Numbered from the stretch's first letter, positions 18,791 to 27,648 are shown. The stretch: 40,359 nt of DNA from Oxalobacteraceae bacterium (GCA_027490255.1 JAIXYM010000015.1:1-40359), one strand, 5' to 3'. Numbers and translations are program-made. The notes: generated from the letters alone by a model not told the origin.

Positions 18791-18818
18791 AAAAAGCGCG
18801 GACTAAGCCGCGCTTTTT
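18791..18818. terminator. Bidirectional intrinsic terminator between anmK and erpA
   Basis: AAAAAGCGCGG (18791-18801), 6-base loop ACTAAG, CCGCGCTTTTT (18808-18818). A GC stem is flanked by A- and T-tracts, so it can serve the convergent anmK and erpA transcripts. Confidence 0.9.
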
Positions 18819-18835
18819 GCGAATACAGCAATGGT

Positions 18836-19186
18836 TCAGGCAGAGAACGACGAACCGCAGCCGCAGGTGGTAGTCGCGTTCGGATTCTTGATCACGAACT
18901 GAGCGCCTTCGAGGTCGTCTTTGTAATCAATTTCAGCGCCAACGAGATATTGGTAGCTCATCGAATCGATCAGCAACTGCACGCCGTTTTTCATCATCGC
19001 CGTGTCGTCTTCGTTCACGATTTCATCAAACGTGAAACCATACTGAAAACCCGAGCAACCGCCGCCCTGTACGAACACGCGCAGTTTGAGATCGGGGTTA
19101 CCCTCTTCTTCGATCAGCTGAGCCACTTTGTTGGCTGCGCTGTCCGTGAAATTGATGGGTGTCGGCATTTCGGTGATTGCGTTCAT
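18836..19186 (-). CDS. erpA: Iron-sulfur cluster insertion protein ErpA
   Basis: 116 residues. A-type Fe-S carrier that delivers clusters to apoproteins. The three conserved cysteines are visible: one in [11 protein letters not shown] and two in the C-terminal TTCGCGSSF. It overlaps the upstream bactofilin gene by 4 bases (ATGA), with AGGAG 8 bases before the ATG, so translation is probably coupled. Confidence 0.96.
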   Translation of the reverse strand: MNAITEMPTPINFTDSAANKVAQLIEEEGNPDLKLRVFVQGGGCSGFQYGFTFDEIVNEDDTAMMKNGVQLLIDSMSYQYLVGAEIDYKDDLEGAQFVIKNPNATTTCGCGSSFSA

Positions 19187-19644
19187 GTGAATGCTCCTGC
19201 CTTATGAATCAATAACTTGGGATTATAGCCGCGCGCACGAAGCGCTGCCGACAATGACGCATGGTCTGCAGGGATATTCGACTCTTCGGCCTGCATAAGC
19301 TTGCCGAGAACACTACAACCGACCTGCATGGTCATCCCCGCGTACGCAATATTGCCGATTATGCGCGCCCGGGCCAGTAATTCAACCCTGTCGCTAGCAT
19401 GGAGATTTCCGACCACCTCACCCCTGACGACAATATGCCGGGCACAGACATCGCCCTCAATACGCCCCTCCGGCAGTACGATCAGGTAGCCCGCCCCTTG
19501 AGGCTCGGCCCGCACGTTGCCGATGATATGGCCGCCGACCCACAACCCACCCTGAAACACGACATCGCCCTCAATGCGGCAACCGCGCCCGATCAGGGTC
19601 TCAACGCCCTCCTGCTCGTGTTCAATGCGTTTCTTCCCCAACAT
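19183..19644 (-). CDS. Bactofilin family protein
   Basis: 153 residues from the ATG at 19644, which has GAGG at 6 bases; the longer frame to 19716 adds 24 residues without family support. The bactofilin (DUF583) core is a run of short beta strands with regular Gly and hydrophobic positions: [55 protein letters not shown]. Bactofilins polymerise into cytoskeletal filaments and often work with M23 peptidases in wall shaping; one is encoded nearby at 16274. It is followed by erpA with a 4-base overlap. Confidence 0.9.
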   Translation of the reverse strand: MLGKKRIEHEQEGVETLIGRGCRIEGDVVFQGGLWVGGHIIGNVRAEPQGAGYLIVLPEGRIEGDVCARHIVVRGEVVGNLHASDRVELLARARIIGNIAYAGMTMQVGCSVLGKLMQAEESNIPADHASLSAALRARGYNPKLLIHKAGAFT

Positions 19645-19792
19645 CGTAACCTCGCCTGCGAAGAGCCCGCTCCGTGAGTCAGACGCGACCGTGAGCATTG
19701 CCTTTCTCAGGGTCACGCGACACAGGATTCTGCCCTTGAAACATCAGGCGACGGGGGCACATCGCGCCCCTGCTTGCGAGGGGACAATCACA

Positions 19793-20836
19793 TCAGGGAA
19801 GAATCGGTACGTGACGCAAACCGGTGGTTTCATCGAGGCCAAACATCAGGTTCATGCATTGCACGCCCTGCCCTGCAGCACCTTTGACCAGATTGTCTTC
19901 AACGACCAATATGACGAGCAAATCGCCGCCACCGGGACGGTGAACGGCAATGCGCAGCATATTCGACGCCCTGACCGAGCGCGTTTCTGGATGGCTACCG
20001 GCTGGCAGTACGTCGACGAAGGGATCATCGCGGAAATGCGCTTCGTACAACGCCTGGAAATCGGTATTGCGCGCCTCGGGCAACAAGCTGGCATACAGGG
20101 TCGAGTGAATACCCCGAATCATGGGCACCAGATGCGGCACAAAGGTCAGACCAATCTTGCGACCCGCAATCGCTTCCAGCCCCTGAACAGTCTCAGGGAG
20201 ATGACGATGACCCTTAACACCATAGGCCTTGAAATTGTCAGCAGCCTCGGCCAGCAGTGTATGCACTTCGGCTTTGCGACCAGCACCGGAAACACCAGAT
20301 TTGCAATCGGCAATCAGCGCGCCCTCATTCACCAGTGGCTTGCCTTGCGTGAGCAGTGGCGCAAAACCTAACTGCATCGAGGTGGGATAACAGCCGGGCA
20401 GTCCAATCACACGCGCTGTACGAATGGCATCGCGATTGACTTCCGGCAGACCGTAGACGGCTTCCGCCAGAATATCTGGGCAACTATGCGGCATGCCGTA
20501 CCACTGCTCGAACACGGCCGTGTCTTTGATGCGGAAATCCGCAGCGAGATCAATCACTTTGACGCCAGCATCCAGTAGGGCTTTCGCCTGCGCCATCGCA
20601 ACGCCATGCGGTGTGGCGAAGAACACCACATCACACTGATCAAGCTGCGCGTTTTCTGGCGCTGAAAACGCCAATGCTACATGACCACGCAATGAAGGAA
20701 ACATGTCGGCGACCGGCATCCCATCTTCTTTGCGCGAGGTAATAACGCTCAGCCGTGCTTGAGGATGGGCCGCAAGAATGCGCAAGAGTTCCACGCCCGT
20801 GTAGCCGGTGCCACCGACAATACCAACCTTGATCAT
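19793..20836 (-). CDS. argC: N-acetyl-gamma-glutamyl-phosphate reductase
   Basis: 347 residues from the ATG at 20836, chosen over an upstream start at 20866 because of GAAGGAG at 6 bases and the family N-terminus [19 protein letters not shown]. Third step of arginine synthesis. The NADP Rossmann motif is VGGTGYTG, and the catalytic Cys is in [13 protein letters not shown]. It lies between the rpsI-rplM operon, whose terminator precedes it, and the bactofilin gene. Confidence 0.96.
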   Translation of the reverse strand: MIKVGIVGGTGYTGVELLRILAAHPQARLSVITSRKEDGMPVADMFPSLRGHVALAFSAPENAQLDQCDVVFFATPHGVAMAQAKALLDAGVKVIDLAADFRIKDTAVFEQWYGMPHSCPDILAEAVYGLPEVNRDAIRTARVIGLPGCYPTSMQLGFAPLLTQGKPLVNEGALIADCKSGVSGAGRKAEVHTLLAEAADNFKAYGVKGHRHLPETVQGLEAIAGRKIGLTFVPHLVPMIRGIHSTLYASLLPEARNTDFQALYEAHFRDDPFVDVLPAGSHPETRSVRASNMLRIAVHRPGGGDLLVILVVEDNLVKGAAGQGVQCMNLMFGLDETTGLRHVPILP

Positions 20837-20947
20837 TGCAGACTCCTTCAGGCAATCTTCAGGCATACCGCCTGATTTGCAATCAATAAAAACGCTGACT
20901 TAAACCGCACAAACATGATGACGAAGCAGCTTCTCCAAGCCATTGAA

Positions 20948-20979
20948 TAAAAAAGCCGCCGGGCGCAAACCCGGCGGCT
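20948..20979 (-). terminator. Intrinsic terminator of the rplM-rpsI operon
   Basis: On the minus strand, 24 bases past the rpsI stop: AGCCGCCGGG, 6-base loop, CCCGGCGGCT, then a run of Ts (A-tract 20948-20953 on plus). A 10-bp GC-rich perfect stem makes this a very strong terminator. Confidence 0.93.
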
Positions 20980-21002
20980 CTTTATCCAGCCACACCAGCG
21001 GG

Positions 21003-21395
21003 TTAGCGCTTGGAGAACTGTTTTGCGCGACGTGCTTTGCGCAGACCGACTTTCTTACGCTCGACTTCACGTGCATCACGCGTGACGAAACCAGCTTTGG
21101 AAAGTTCAGGCTTGAGTGCTGCATCGTAATCAATCAGCGCACGGGTAATGCCGTGACGAACTGCGCCGGCCTGGCCGGACTCGCCGCCGCCGTGCACATT
21201 GACCATGATGTCAAAACGCTCGACGTTGTTGGTCAGTTCGAGTGGCTGACGGATGACCATCAGGCCGGTCTCGCGCGAAAAATATTCCGACGCAGCCTTG
21301 CCATTGACGGTGATCTTGCCTGTACCTGTCTTGATGAACACGCGCGCCACTGCACTTTTGCGACGGCCGGTTCCGTAATTGTAGTTACCGATCAT
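21003..21395 (-). CDS. rpsI: 30S ribosomal protein S9
   Basis: 130 residues. Seen: [20 protein letters not shown] at the N-terminus, [19 protein letters not shown] in the middle and the basic C-terminal tail [11 protein letters not shown] that reaches the ribosomal P site. Nine bases after rplM on the same strand, the universal rplM-rpsI pair. Confidence 0.98.
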   Translation of the reverse strand: MIGNYNYGTGRRKSAVARVFIKTGTGKITVNGKAASEYFSRETGLMVIRQPLELTNNVERFDIMVNVHGGGESGQAGAVRHGITRALIDYDAALKPELSKAGFVTRDAREVERKKVGLRKARRAKQFSKR

Positions 21396-21404
21396 GTCTG
21401 TTCC

Positions 21405-21833
21405 TTAGATATCGAGCGACTTCGGTTGCTGGGCGCTGTGCGGGTGTGTGCCTTCGGCATACACCTTCAGCTTCTTGATCATGGCGTAACCCAGTGGACC
21501 TTTGGGCAGCATGCCCTTGACTGCTTTTTCCAACGCACGGCCAGGAAATTTTTCCTGCATGTCGCGGAATTTGGTCGCATAGATACCGCCCGGATAACCG
21601 GTGTGGCGGTAATAAATCTTGTCGGTGGATTTTGCACCGGTCACGCGCAGCTTGCCGGCGTTAACGATGATGATGTAGTCACCCGTGTCTACATGTGGGG
21701 TGAATTCTGGCTTGTGCTTGCCGCGCAGTCGGCGTGCCACTTCGCTGGCAACACGTCCGAGGATTTTATCCGTGGCGTCGATCACAAACCAGTCGCGCTG
21801 GACTTCGTGTCCTTTTGCGGAAAAGGTTTTCAT
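21405..21833 (-). CDS. rplM: 50S ribosomal protein L13
   Basis: 142 residues, exact family length. Seen: [44 protein letters not shown] and the signature-region residues [20 protein letters not shown] precedes the ATG. A strong promoter lies at 21936-21965, giving a leader of about 95 bases that contains a perfect palindrome. In E. coli, L13 is known to repress its own operon through the leader; the palindrome is a candidate for a similar role here. Confidence 0.98.
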   Translation of the reverse strand: MKTFSAKGHEVQRDWFVIDATDKILGRVASEVARRLRGKHKPEFTPHVDTGDYIIIVNAGKLRVTGAKSTDKIYYRHTGYPGGIYATKFRDMQEKFPGRALEKAVKGMLPKGPLGYAMIKKLKVYAEGTHPHSAQQPKSLDI

Positions 21834-21873
21834 GATGTTCCTAAAAAAAAGATGTCGTGCTCGCTGTGGTGGT

Positions 21874-21889
21874 TCCGCCGGCCGGCGGA
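21874..21889 (-). promoter_or_regulatory. Palindrome in the rplM leader
   Basis: TCCGCCGGCCGGCGGA is a perfect 16-base palindrome in the 5' UTR, about 40 bases before the rplM ATG. It could fold as a short RNA hairpin or bind a dimeric protein. Function unknown. Confidence 0.5.
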
Positions 21890-21935
21890 CGCGCCCTTGT
21901 TATATTTTCTCCTCGAGCAATCTGGAGAACCGGCG

Positions 21936-21965
21936 ATTATAGTGTTTTCAAGGACTTGGCGTCAA
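21936..21965 (-). promoter_or_regulatory. rplM-rpsI promoter
   Basis: Minus strand: TTGACG (-35, 21960-21965), 18-base spacer, TATAAT (-10, 21936-21941). Nearly consensus, as expected for a ribosomal protein operon. The transcription start should be near 21929. Confidence 0.85.
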
Positions 21966-22113
21966 TTACAGTCGCCAAAACCGACCCGCAAACGGGCTAA
22001 ACGCCGCAAGCCCTGCCTTTTTGACATGATTTCTATCGCAACATCTCGGTCCACGATCGGTGCGCTATGGCGTCCGGGCCTACAATATTGATCTTTTTCG
22101 CAGGAAGACTTCC

Positions 22114-22569
22114 ATGGAATGCACAGTACGTTGGACCGGCTTGTCGGGCATGAGCTTTGTTGCAGAGACCGGCTCCGGTCATCTGGTCACGATGGATGGC
22201 GCGCCCGACGGCGGCGGCCGCAATCTCGCCCCACGGCCCATGGAGGTCGTCTTGGCTGGCACCGGCGGCTGCACAGCGTATGACGTCGTGGTCATCCTTC
22301 GTAAAAGCGGCCAAGATATTCGAGGCTGCGAGGTCAGCTTGAAATCGGAACGCGCGGAGAAAGATCCCAAGGTCTTCACCAAGGTGCATTTTCACTTCAT
22401 CGTGCGCGGACGGAATCTCAAAGCCAATCTGGTCGAGCGGGCGATCAAACTCTCCCATGAAAAATATTGCTCGGCCTCGATCATGATGGAAAAAACGGCG
22501 GAGCTGACCCACTCCTACGAGATCATTGATGATCTTGCTGATCTGCCAGCGCAAACAACGTCGGCTTGA
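22114..22569 (+). CDS. OsmC/Ohr family protein
   Basis: 151 residues from the ATG at 22114, which has AGGAAGA at 6 bases; an upstream in-frame start at 22060 lacks this. The OsmC fold signals are PRPMEVVLAGTGGCTAYDVV with the first conserved Cys, and a second Cys in HEKYCSASIMM. Members reduce organic hydroperoxides through the Cys pair; this YhfA-like branch is less well defined. It is transcribed away from rplM. Confidence 0.9.
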   Translation: MECTVRWTGLSGMSFVAETGSGHLVTMDGAPDGGGRNLAPRPMEVVLAGTGGCTAYDVVVILRKSGQDIRGCEVSLKSERAEKDPKVFTKVHFHFIVRGRNLKANLVERAIKLSHEKYCSASIMMEKTAELTHSYEIIDDLADLPAQTTSA

Positions 22570-22606
22570 CGATCGGCTTTTCCTTTGGGGAGGCTAGATC
22601 GATTGA

Positions 22607-22739
22607 TCAAGCCGTGTAACCGACCATCTCGCGCGACACCTGAGCCAGCAGGCCGCGATACTGCTCTAGGTAGCTTGCCAGTCATCGTTCCGGACAGACG
22701 CACGCGTTTGATAGAGGACGACGGTCTGGGATAGCGCCT
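22607..22739 (-). pseudogene. Possible C-terminal gene remnant between osmC-like gene and coq7
   Basis: On the minus strand a stretch reads ALSQTVVLYQTRASVRNDDW then QAT-stop; after a shift of frame at about 22672 it continues YLEQYRGLLAQVSREMVGYT and ends at a TGA at 22607-22609. Joined by one frameshift this gives a protein-like helical C-terminus of about 45 residues. The upstream part is missing because coq7 begins there. I do not recognise the family. It may be coincidence in a short frame. Confidence 0.35.
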
Positions 22740-23366
22740 CTATATATAGTAGGCAGTACCTGTCATCAGTTTGGCCATACCGCGCATCGCCGTGCGTACC
22801 GGCAAGGGCAAGTCGGCGGCCCCCATCGCTTGTGCCGATGCGCCATGCGCCGCCTCGTCATCCCGCATCTGAGCCACAATCGCACGCGATCGCAGGTCCG
22901 ATGTCGGCAACTCTGAGAGATGGCTGTTGAGATGCGCCTCAACCTGCCGCTCGGTTTCAACAACAAAACCCAGACTTTGCGCATCTCCCATACGCGCGGC
23001 AACAGCGCCCAATGCAAACGATCCGGCGTACCACAAGGGATTGAGCAAACTGGGCCGAGATCCCAGCTCGGTCAGACGTGCGGCCGTCCAGGCAAGGTGG
23101 TCGAGCTCTTCTTCTCCAGCATGTCGAAGTTGCGCCCGCGTGTCGGGATTGCGGGCAAATCGCGCTTGCGCCTCATACAAGGCCTGGGCGCACACCTCAC
23201 CAACATGATTCACGCGCATCAGCCCTGAGCTATGCCGCCGCTCCGGTTCACTTAGCGCCTGATCCGGCACCTTCGCGGCCGGGTTAGGTCGATGAGCGAC
23301 CGACACACCGGTGATCACACGCAAGCTGCGATCAAAAGCACAAATAAGGTCGTCCAATTCTGCCAT
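22740..23366 (-). CDS. coq7: 2-nonaprenyl-3-methyl-6-methoxy-1,4-benzoquinol hydroxylase
   Basis: 208 residues. Di-iron hydroxylase of ubiquinone synthesis, membrane-associated. Ferritin-like ligands are visible: [18 protein letters not shown] (Glu), [14 protein letters not shown] (ExxH), and [14 protein letters not shown] (ExxH) near the C-terminus. Full length for the bacterial family. It is divergent from porin 1, and its stop touches the possible gene remnant at 22607-22739. It implies aerobic respiration with ubiquinone. Confidence 0.95.
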   Translation of the reverse strand: MAELDDLICAFDRSLRVITGVSVAHRPNPAAKVPDQALSEPERRHSSGLMRVNHVGEVCAQALYEAQARFARNPDTRAQLRHAGEEELDHLAWTAARLTELGSRPSLLNPLWYAGSFALGAVAARMGDAQSLGFVVETERQVEAHLNSHLSELPTSDLRSRAIVAQMRDDEAAHGASAQAMGAADLPLPVRTAMRGMAKLMTGTAYYI

Positions 23367-23520
23367 TTGTTGTCACCCTACTAATTTTTTTACAAAATCG
23401 TTGTAAACAAGCCACATAATATTAGCAAAATTTCCAAGAACAAAAAATTAACTTTGCTCTGGAGACTAAGTTTTGCTTCAATGCATGCTGACTCTAGATC
23501 CACTGGTCTTGGAGCCCTTA

Positions 23521-23561
23521 TTTCGCGGACCGAGCCGATGTAAATCGGCCGGGCAGCGAAA
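23521..23561 (+). promoter_or_regulatory. Long imperfect hairpin in the porin 1 leader
   Basis: Stem built from TTTCGC...GCGAAA (outer, 23521-23526 with 23556-23561), CCG/CGG (middle) and GCCGAT/ATCGGC (inner, 23534-23539 with 23544-23549), loop GTAA, with one bulged A and two mismatches; about 16 pairs in all. It lies 38 bases before the porin ATG, upstream of the GGAG ribosome-binding site, so it could stabilise the mRNA or be a regulator target. Confidence 0.55.
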
Positions 23562-23599
23562 TGGAAATCTTTGCATTACAACATTTTGGAGATTGCTAA

Positions 23600-24661
23600 A
23601 TGAAAAAGACTCAAGTTGCTCTGGCCGCAATGGCTCTGGTGGCATCGACCGCTGTTTTGGCTGAAGTTAAAGTCAGCGGACAGTTTGACCTTGGCGTAGG
23701 TAGATCAACTGGCGTTGGTGGTAGTTTCATGGAACAAGGCGGTTGGGCAGACAACAGCCACATTAGATTTTCTGGTTCCGAAGATTTGGGTAACGGCCTC
23801 AAGGCAGGTTTTACACTCGAGGGTGGCTTTACACAAAACGGTAATCCAGGTAACGGTGGTAACGGTACTTTGTTTAGCCGTGAGTCAACGATTAATTTGA
23901 GCGGCGATTTCGGCGGTGTGAGACTGGGTCAGCAGGTTTCCCCGTACATCGTAACCCACGCAATTACGCAAGCTGGTACACCAGGTTCTTTCTGGGTTAA
24001 CCGAATCATTATGGGCGGCGGTTTGGGTGCCGCGGCTGTTGGCCAAGGCACCGGTGCATTCCAACAGGGTGGTTTTTTCATTGCTAACGCGGTCTCTTAT
24101 ACTACCCCCAGCATCAGCGGCTGGACTGCTACCGTTCTTACCAACACTGAAAACGGCGCAAAAGACGGCGCAATGGCAGCCTCCACTAGCTCCGGAGACA
24201 AATACAGCGCTTTTAACGTGATCGGCGCAATTGGTCCAATCAACGTATCTGGCGGCTACCAAAACAGAAACGGCCAGTATACAAGCTATGTAATTGGCGG
24301 AACAACCACCTTCGGCGATTTGACAATCGGTATCAACCATAGTTCACATAAGCCTGAAACCGGGGCTACAGCGGCAGGACAGCCGGGCGTCAAAACAGCC
24401 ACAACCATGATTAGTGCAAATTACAAGCTTCAAGAAAAGCTCAGCTTGAATGCGGGTGTTGCGCAAAATGATCTCGCTACCGAACAATCACTCAGTAGCA
24501 TTGGTCTGAAATATGACCTTTCGGCGCGTACGTATACCTACGTTGCTTATCTCAACGCGACAAACGGTGCCCAGTCTGCATTGGGTAATCGCGGAAATTA
24601 CAGTACCACAAGTACCACTTCCATTTCTACCACCATGGTCGGTATCGCACACTCGTTCTAA
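23600..24661 (+). CDS. Outer-membrane porin 1 (Gram-negative general porin)
   Basis: 353 residues. Signal peptide 1-21 (MKKTQVALAAMALVASTAVLA), then a 16-strand-type beta-barrel starting EVKVSGQFDLGVG. The pattern SHIRFSGSEDLGNGLKAGFT is typical of Burkholderiales Porin_4 proteins. The C-terminus ends VGIAHSF; a terminal Phe is the signal for BAM insertion. GGAG lies 8 bases before the ATG. The 5' UTR is long and structured, and a UUCG-loop terminator follows, so this is a monocistronic unit. Codon use is AT-richer than in porin 2, so the two are not a recent duplication. Confidence 0.93.
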   Translation: MKKTQVALAAMALVASTAVLAEVKVSGQFDLGVGRSTGVGGSFMEQGGWADNSHIRFSGSEDLGNGLKAGFTLEGGFTQNGNPGNGGNGTLFSRESTINLSGDFGGVRLGQQVSPYIVTHAITQAGTPGSFWVNRIIMGGGLGAAAVGQGTGAFQQGGFFIANAVSYTTPSISGWTATVLTNTENGAKDGAMAASTSSGDKYSAFNVIGAIGPINVSGGYQNRNGQYTSYVIGGTTTFGDLTIGINHSSHKPETGATAAGQPGVKTATTMISANYKLQEKLSLNAGVAQNDLATEQSLSSIGLKYDLSARTYTYVAYLNATNGAQSALGNRGNYSTTSTTSISTTMVGIAHSF

Positions 24662-24705
24662 CACCTAGCTAATTTAGCGTTAGCTTGAATAGAACTGCAA
24701 CAACG

Positions 24706-24733
24706 AAAAAGCCACTCTTCGGAGTGGCTTTTT
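24706..24733. terminator. Intrinsic terminator with UUCG loop after porin 1
   Basis: AAAAA-GCCACTC (24706-24717), TTCG, GAGTGGC-TTTTT (24722-24733). A perfect 7-bp GC stem, with the A/T flanks extending the pairing. It separates porin 1 from the lipoprotein gene. Confidence 0.95.
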
Positions 24734-24747
24734 CATAGGAGCTACCC

Positions 24748-25236
24748 ATGAAGCGCTTATTCATACTCACCGCCATTCTCACAATTGTTGTGACAGCAGG
24801 CTGCGCTAGTTACTCTCCAAACAAAAACATCGTAGGGCAAGACCGCGCAGCTCTGGTGGTCAACATGGGTCAGCCTGAAACTGAATACGTGCTGGATGGC
24901 ATGCAGGTACTTCATTTCACTCGTGGACCTGCTGGAAGTCACACTTACTTTGTCTATCTTGATGACAATGATCGAGTACTTGGGTGGGAACAGGTGCTAA
25001 CAGAAGATCGCTTCAACAGCATACAACCTGGGATGAAAAAAGATCAGGTTATTCAAATTATTGGCAGCACGAAAATCACCAATGGCCTTGCAAGGAATCG
25101 GGGTTCGGTGTGGCACTATCGCTACGAAAACTATCAGTGCAAGTCGTTTGTTATCGAATTCACACCTGAAAACATTGTAAGGAGCAGTGGATATCGCATT
25201 CGCGGCGGACGCAATTGCAAGTACGTTGGTAGCTGA
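24748..25236 (+). CDS. SmpA/OmlA (BamE-like) outer-membrane lipoprotein
   Basis: 162 residues. Lipoprotein signal with lipobox VTAGC (Cys at about 19), then two BamE-like (SmpA/OmlA) units: the first about 30-85 (VVNMGQPETEYVLDGMQ), the second with the hallmark FNSIQPGMKKDQVIQIIGS followed by a WHYRYEN strand. BamE itself is shorter and has one unit, so this is a relative, not BamE. AGGAG precedes the ATG at 24748. It lies between two porins; a role in envelope assembly is inference from family and context. Confidence 0.85.
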   Translation: MKRLFILTAILTIVVTAGCASYSPNKNIVGQDRAALVVNMGQPETEYVLDGMQVLHFTRGPAGSHTYFVYLDDNDRVLGWEQVLTEDRFNSIQPGMKKDQVIQIIGSTKITNGLARNRGSVWHYRYENYQCKSFVIEFTPENIVRSSGYRIRGGRNCKYVGS

Positions 25237-25678
25237 AAATTTACACAACACGGATTTCTAGATTTTTCTGCGCTAACACTTCAATTCCGCCTGTGACGTC
25301 CTTTAAAAAGACAAACTCAAGTGATGAAAAAAACTAAGGTCACAACGGCTACTGCCTGCGCGCCCTTTTTCTCGGGATTGTTTTGTGCAGCGATCTGATC
25401 ACCGCTCACCGTTGCCAATGTGGTCGCCAGCACAAGATCACGAGCCTCCTTTAATTTTTCTTTCGGCGTCAGGTAACCCTCAGACTTAGCCAGCGAGATC
25501 TCTTGCACGCCACCCGATTCGGCAATCACATAAATCTCTACTCATAAAGCATGGCGGCGCACTACTTTTTTTGCGCTCACACAATCCCCCTCCCACCCCT
25601 CTTTGATCACCCCACCCCCTCGCAAAACCAAACATCGCCAGACTGGTCGGATTCCTCTCAACCACTGGAGAATTTGCG
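25237..25678. other. 442-base gap between lipoprotein and porin 2
   Basis: Contains only a weak minus-strand frame (25317-25529, listed separately) and a C-rich stretch (25575-25625) before the porin 2 ribosome-binding site. No clear promoter for porin 2 and no terminator for the lipoprotein gene are visible. Confidence 0.5.
25317..25529 (-). CDS. Small unrecognised frame, possibly a gene remnant
   Basis: 70 residues from a GTG at 25529. The frame is open a few codons further to a TGA at 25542. It has coding-like composition with a charged helix (SEGYLTPKEKLKEARDLVLA) and a hydrophobic end (AVAVVTLVFFIT), but no ribosome-binding site and no recognised family. It may be the C-terminal fragment of a lost gene or a chance frame. 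Confidence 0.25.
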   Translation of the reverse strand: MIAESGGVQEISLAKSEGYLTPKEKLKEARDLVLATTLATVSGDQIAAQNNPEKKGAQAVAVVTLVFFIT

Positions 25679-26770
25679 ATGAACAAAACACTGCTTGCAA
25701 CGACTGTTGTTGCGACGATGACCTGTGGCGCCGCTTTGGCGCAATCGGGGGTGACACTGTATGGCAATGTGGATGCTTCAATGGTCACCGCCACCGGTAT
25801 TGGTACGACTTCGGATCACCGTAACAGCTTTGGCGAGGGTAACTGGGCACCCTCGGTATGGGGTGTGAAAGGCAGCGAGGATCTGGGCGGCGGCATGCAC
25901 GCGAACTTTCGACTTGAAGGCGGCTTCAGCTCGGGCAATGGTGCAATCGCTAACGGCGGCACCACGGGCGTGTTCAGTCGTCAGGCGAATGTAGGGCTCA
26001 ATGGTGCCTTCGGATCGGTGACGGCAGGCCTGAATCAATCGCCATTTATTTCGGCCTATACCTCGACACTTGGGCTCGCTGGTCAGAATTTCTATGTGCC
26101 CGCGCTCTTGCTGCACCGGGATGGCAGCGTGCTCAACTCTTCGCTCGCAACCGTGCCAGCGTACACCGGTGGTGCGGATGGCGATCCTTCGCTGGGCACA
26201 ACCGGCGGCTTCTTTGTTCCGAATTCAGTCACCTATAGCTTGCCGACAGAAGGGCTGGGGGGCGTAACGGCGAGTTTGATGTATGCGTTCGGCGGCACGC
26301 CCGGGGACTCCGGACGCAATCGTTTTATGGCGGGCAATGTGGGTTATACGACCGGCGATCTGAAAATCGTGGCTGCAGCCTCTGATCGTGATGCGCAATA
26401 CCGGCAATATCTGGTCGGCGGAAGTATCCCTATGGGTCCATTCATGGTTGCCGCGAATTATGTGCACTTCGAACCAGAGCTAGGTAGCTCAAGCAATACT
26501 TGGACCGTGGGTGCGCAAATGAAGGTGATACCCAACACCAGCCTAGGCGTGAACTATGCGCGCAATGACAGTGCGGGTCATCCTTCGATCATCAATCTGT
26601 CTGCTGTGTATTCGCTATCAAAAACCACAAACTTGTACGCTGCATTCAATCGCGGCACGGATGGCGCGCCCTCTTCCTACTCGGGTTGGGTGGATGGCGC
26701 AGCGAATGCGGCACTGGCACAGGCGGGCTCATCCAATGCCCTGATTTTAGGACTACAGAAAGGCTTTTGA
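25679..26770 (+). CDS. Outer-membrane porin 2 (Gram-negative general porin)
   Basis: 363 residues. Signal peptide about 1-21 (cleavage after AALAQ or nearby), then SGVTLYGNVDASM, the usual first strand of Burkholderiales porins. GVKGSEDLGGGMHANFRLEG and the end LGLQKGF (terminal Phe for BAM) confirm the family. GGAG precedes the ATG. The C-terminal half is shorter on extracellular-loop sequence than its middle, which holds a Gly/Thr-rich insert (TGGADGDPSLGTTGGFF). Paralogue of porin 1 with clearly different sequence and codon use. Confidence 0.93.
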   Translation: MNKTLLATTVVATMTCGAALAQSGVTLYGNVDASMVTATGIGTTSDHRNSFGEGNWAPSVWGVKGSEDLGGGMHANFRLEGGFSSGNGAIANGGTTGVFSRQANVGLNGAFGSVTAGLNQSPFISAYTSTLGLAGQNFYVPALLLHRDGSVLNSSLATVPAYTGGADGDPSLGTTGGFFVPNSVTYSLPTEGLGGVTASLMYAFGGTPGDSGRNRFMAGNVGYTTGDLKIVAAASDRDAQYRQYLVGGSIPMGPFMVAANYVHFEPELGSSSNTWTVGAQMKVIPNTSLGVNYARNDSAGHPSIINLSAVYSLSKTTNLYAAFNRGTDGAPSSYSGWVDGAANAALAQAGSSNALILGLQKGF

Positions 26771-26789
26771 GTATCTTGTAATCGTGCTT

Positions 26790-26815
26790 GCCCAGTCAGC
26801 GATATCTGGCTGGGC
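26790..26815. terminator. 10-bp hairpin between convergent porin 2 and DUF3025 genes
   Basis: GCCCAGTCAG (26790-26799), 6-base loop, CTGGCTGGGC (26806-26815), with one T-G wobble. No T-tract, so the terminator role is inferred from its position between converging genes. Confidence 0.5.
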
Positions 26816-26825
26816 TAGTGCGGGG

Positions 26826-27641
26826 TCAGGAAATTTTGGGTGTCTGGCGCAATGATCGGAACACGAATGGGTCATCATAAAATTCGCCCGATTGCTGCAG
26901 CCACCAGCCCGGCACACCTAATACGGGCAGATGCGCAAAATCACGGGATGAAAAACCTGTACTTATGGCAGCAGCAACGCTGTGATCGATCGCTTCCCAG
27001 CGCCGTTTGTCGCTGAATGAAAACCACGCTGGCTCGACGATCGTTATCCAGACATGGGCCGTGATGGCTTTGTAGGGTTGAACTAGCTTCTCGATCAAGG
27101 CATGCCCAAACAAAACCACCGACACCTTTGAAAAAAATTCCTCAGGCGATCGTTGTAAAAGAAATTGCCATTGATGCTGACGCAAGGCTTCCGCTAAGTG
27201 TGCATCACTGCAAATAAAAATCGCCGCATTCTCGTCAAACAAGGTCGCCGCATCCCGCTCGCGGCCACGTGCCCCTGAGTTGATCGTGCCATCAACACCC
27301 GAGTGGGCTGTTACCGTCAATGAGTTTGCGGCATGCAAGGCATTCAGTGTCTTTTTGATTTCCGGAAAATGCAGCCAGATGACCGTATTGAAAAAATCAT
27401 GCAGATTGTCACGCGTGGGTACCTGGCCGGTTGCGTGTATGTGGGCTTCGTACGCGATATCGGCAGGCAGACTGTGCTGAGGAACAAAGACGACAGAGCA
27501 AGCGCTTGCGGTCTTGAGATCATGCGCTTGGGCGATCTGATTCGCTGCCTGCAACCAGTCGCCGCTGTGGATTAGTGCCTGCCCGGTTTCCCTGAATGGC
27601 GCGAGCCAGGGTCGCTGCCAGTCAATGGCATCCAACGACAC
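26826..27641 (-). CDS. DUF3025 family protein
   Basis: About 271 residues if started at the GTG at 27641, 8 bases after the pyrC stop; the open frame continues upstream to 27872, but that part is a shadow of pyrC. Family-like residues are DAIDWQRPWLAPFR at the N-terminus, PTRDNLHDFFNTVIWLHFPE in the middle and HLPVLGVPGWW near the end. DUF3025 proteins are common in Beta- and Gammaproteobacteria and have no assigned function. The tight spacing to pyrC suggests cotranscription. A TTG at 27656 is an alternative start. Confidence 0.85.
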   Translation of the reverse strand: MSLDAIDWQRPWLAPFRETGQALIHSGDWLQAANQIAQAHDLKTASACSVVFVPQHSLPADIAYEAHIHATGQVPTRDNLHDFFNTVIWLHFPEIKKTLNALHAANSLTVTAHSGVDGTINSGARGRERDAATLFDENAAIFICSDAHLAEALRQHQWQFLLQRSPEEFFSKVSVVLFGHALIEKLVQPYKAITAHVWITIVEPAWFSFSDKRRWEAIDHSVAAAISTGFSSRDFAHLPVLGVPGWWLQQSGEFYDDPFVFRSLRQTPKIS

Positions 27642-27648
27642 GATGAGT

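Noticed and set aside
20943..22091. Plus-strand frame of 382 codons opposite rpsI and rplM
   Set aside because: A shadow of the two ribosomal protein genes on the other strand, crossing their terminator and promoter.
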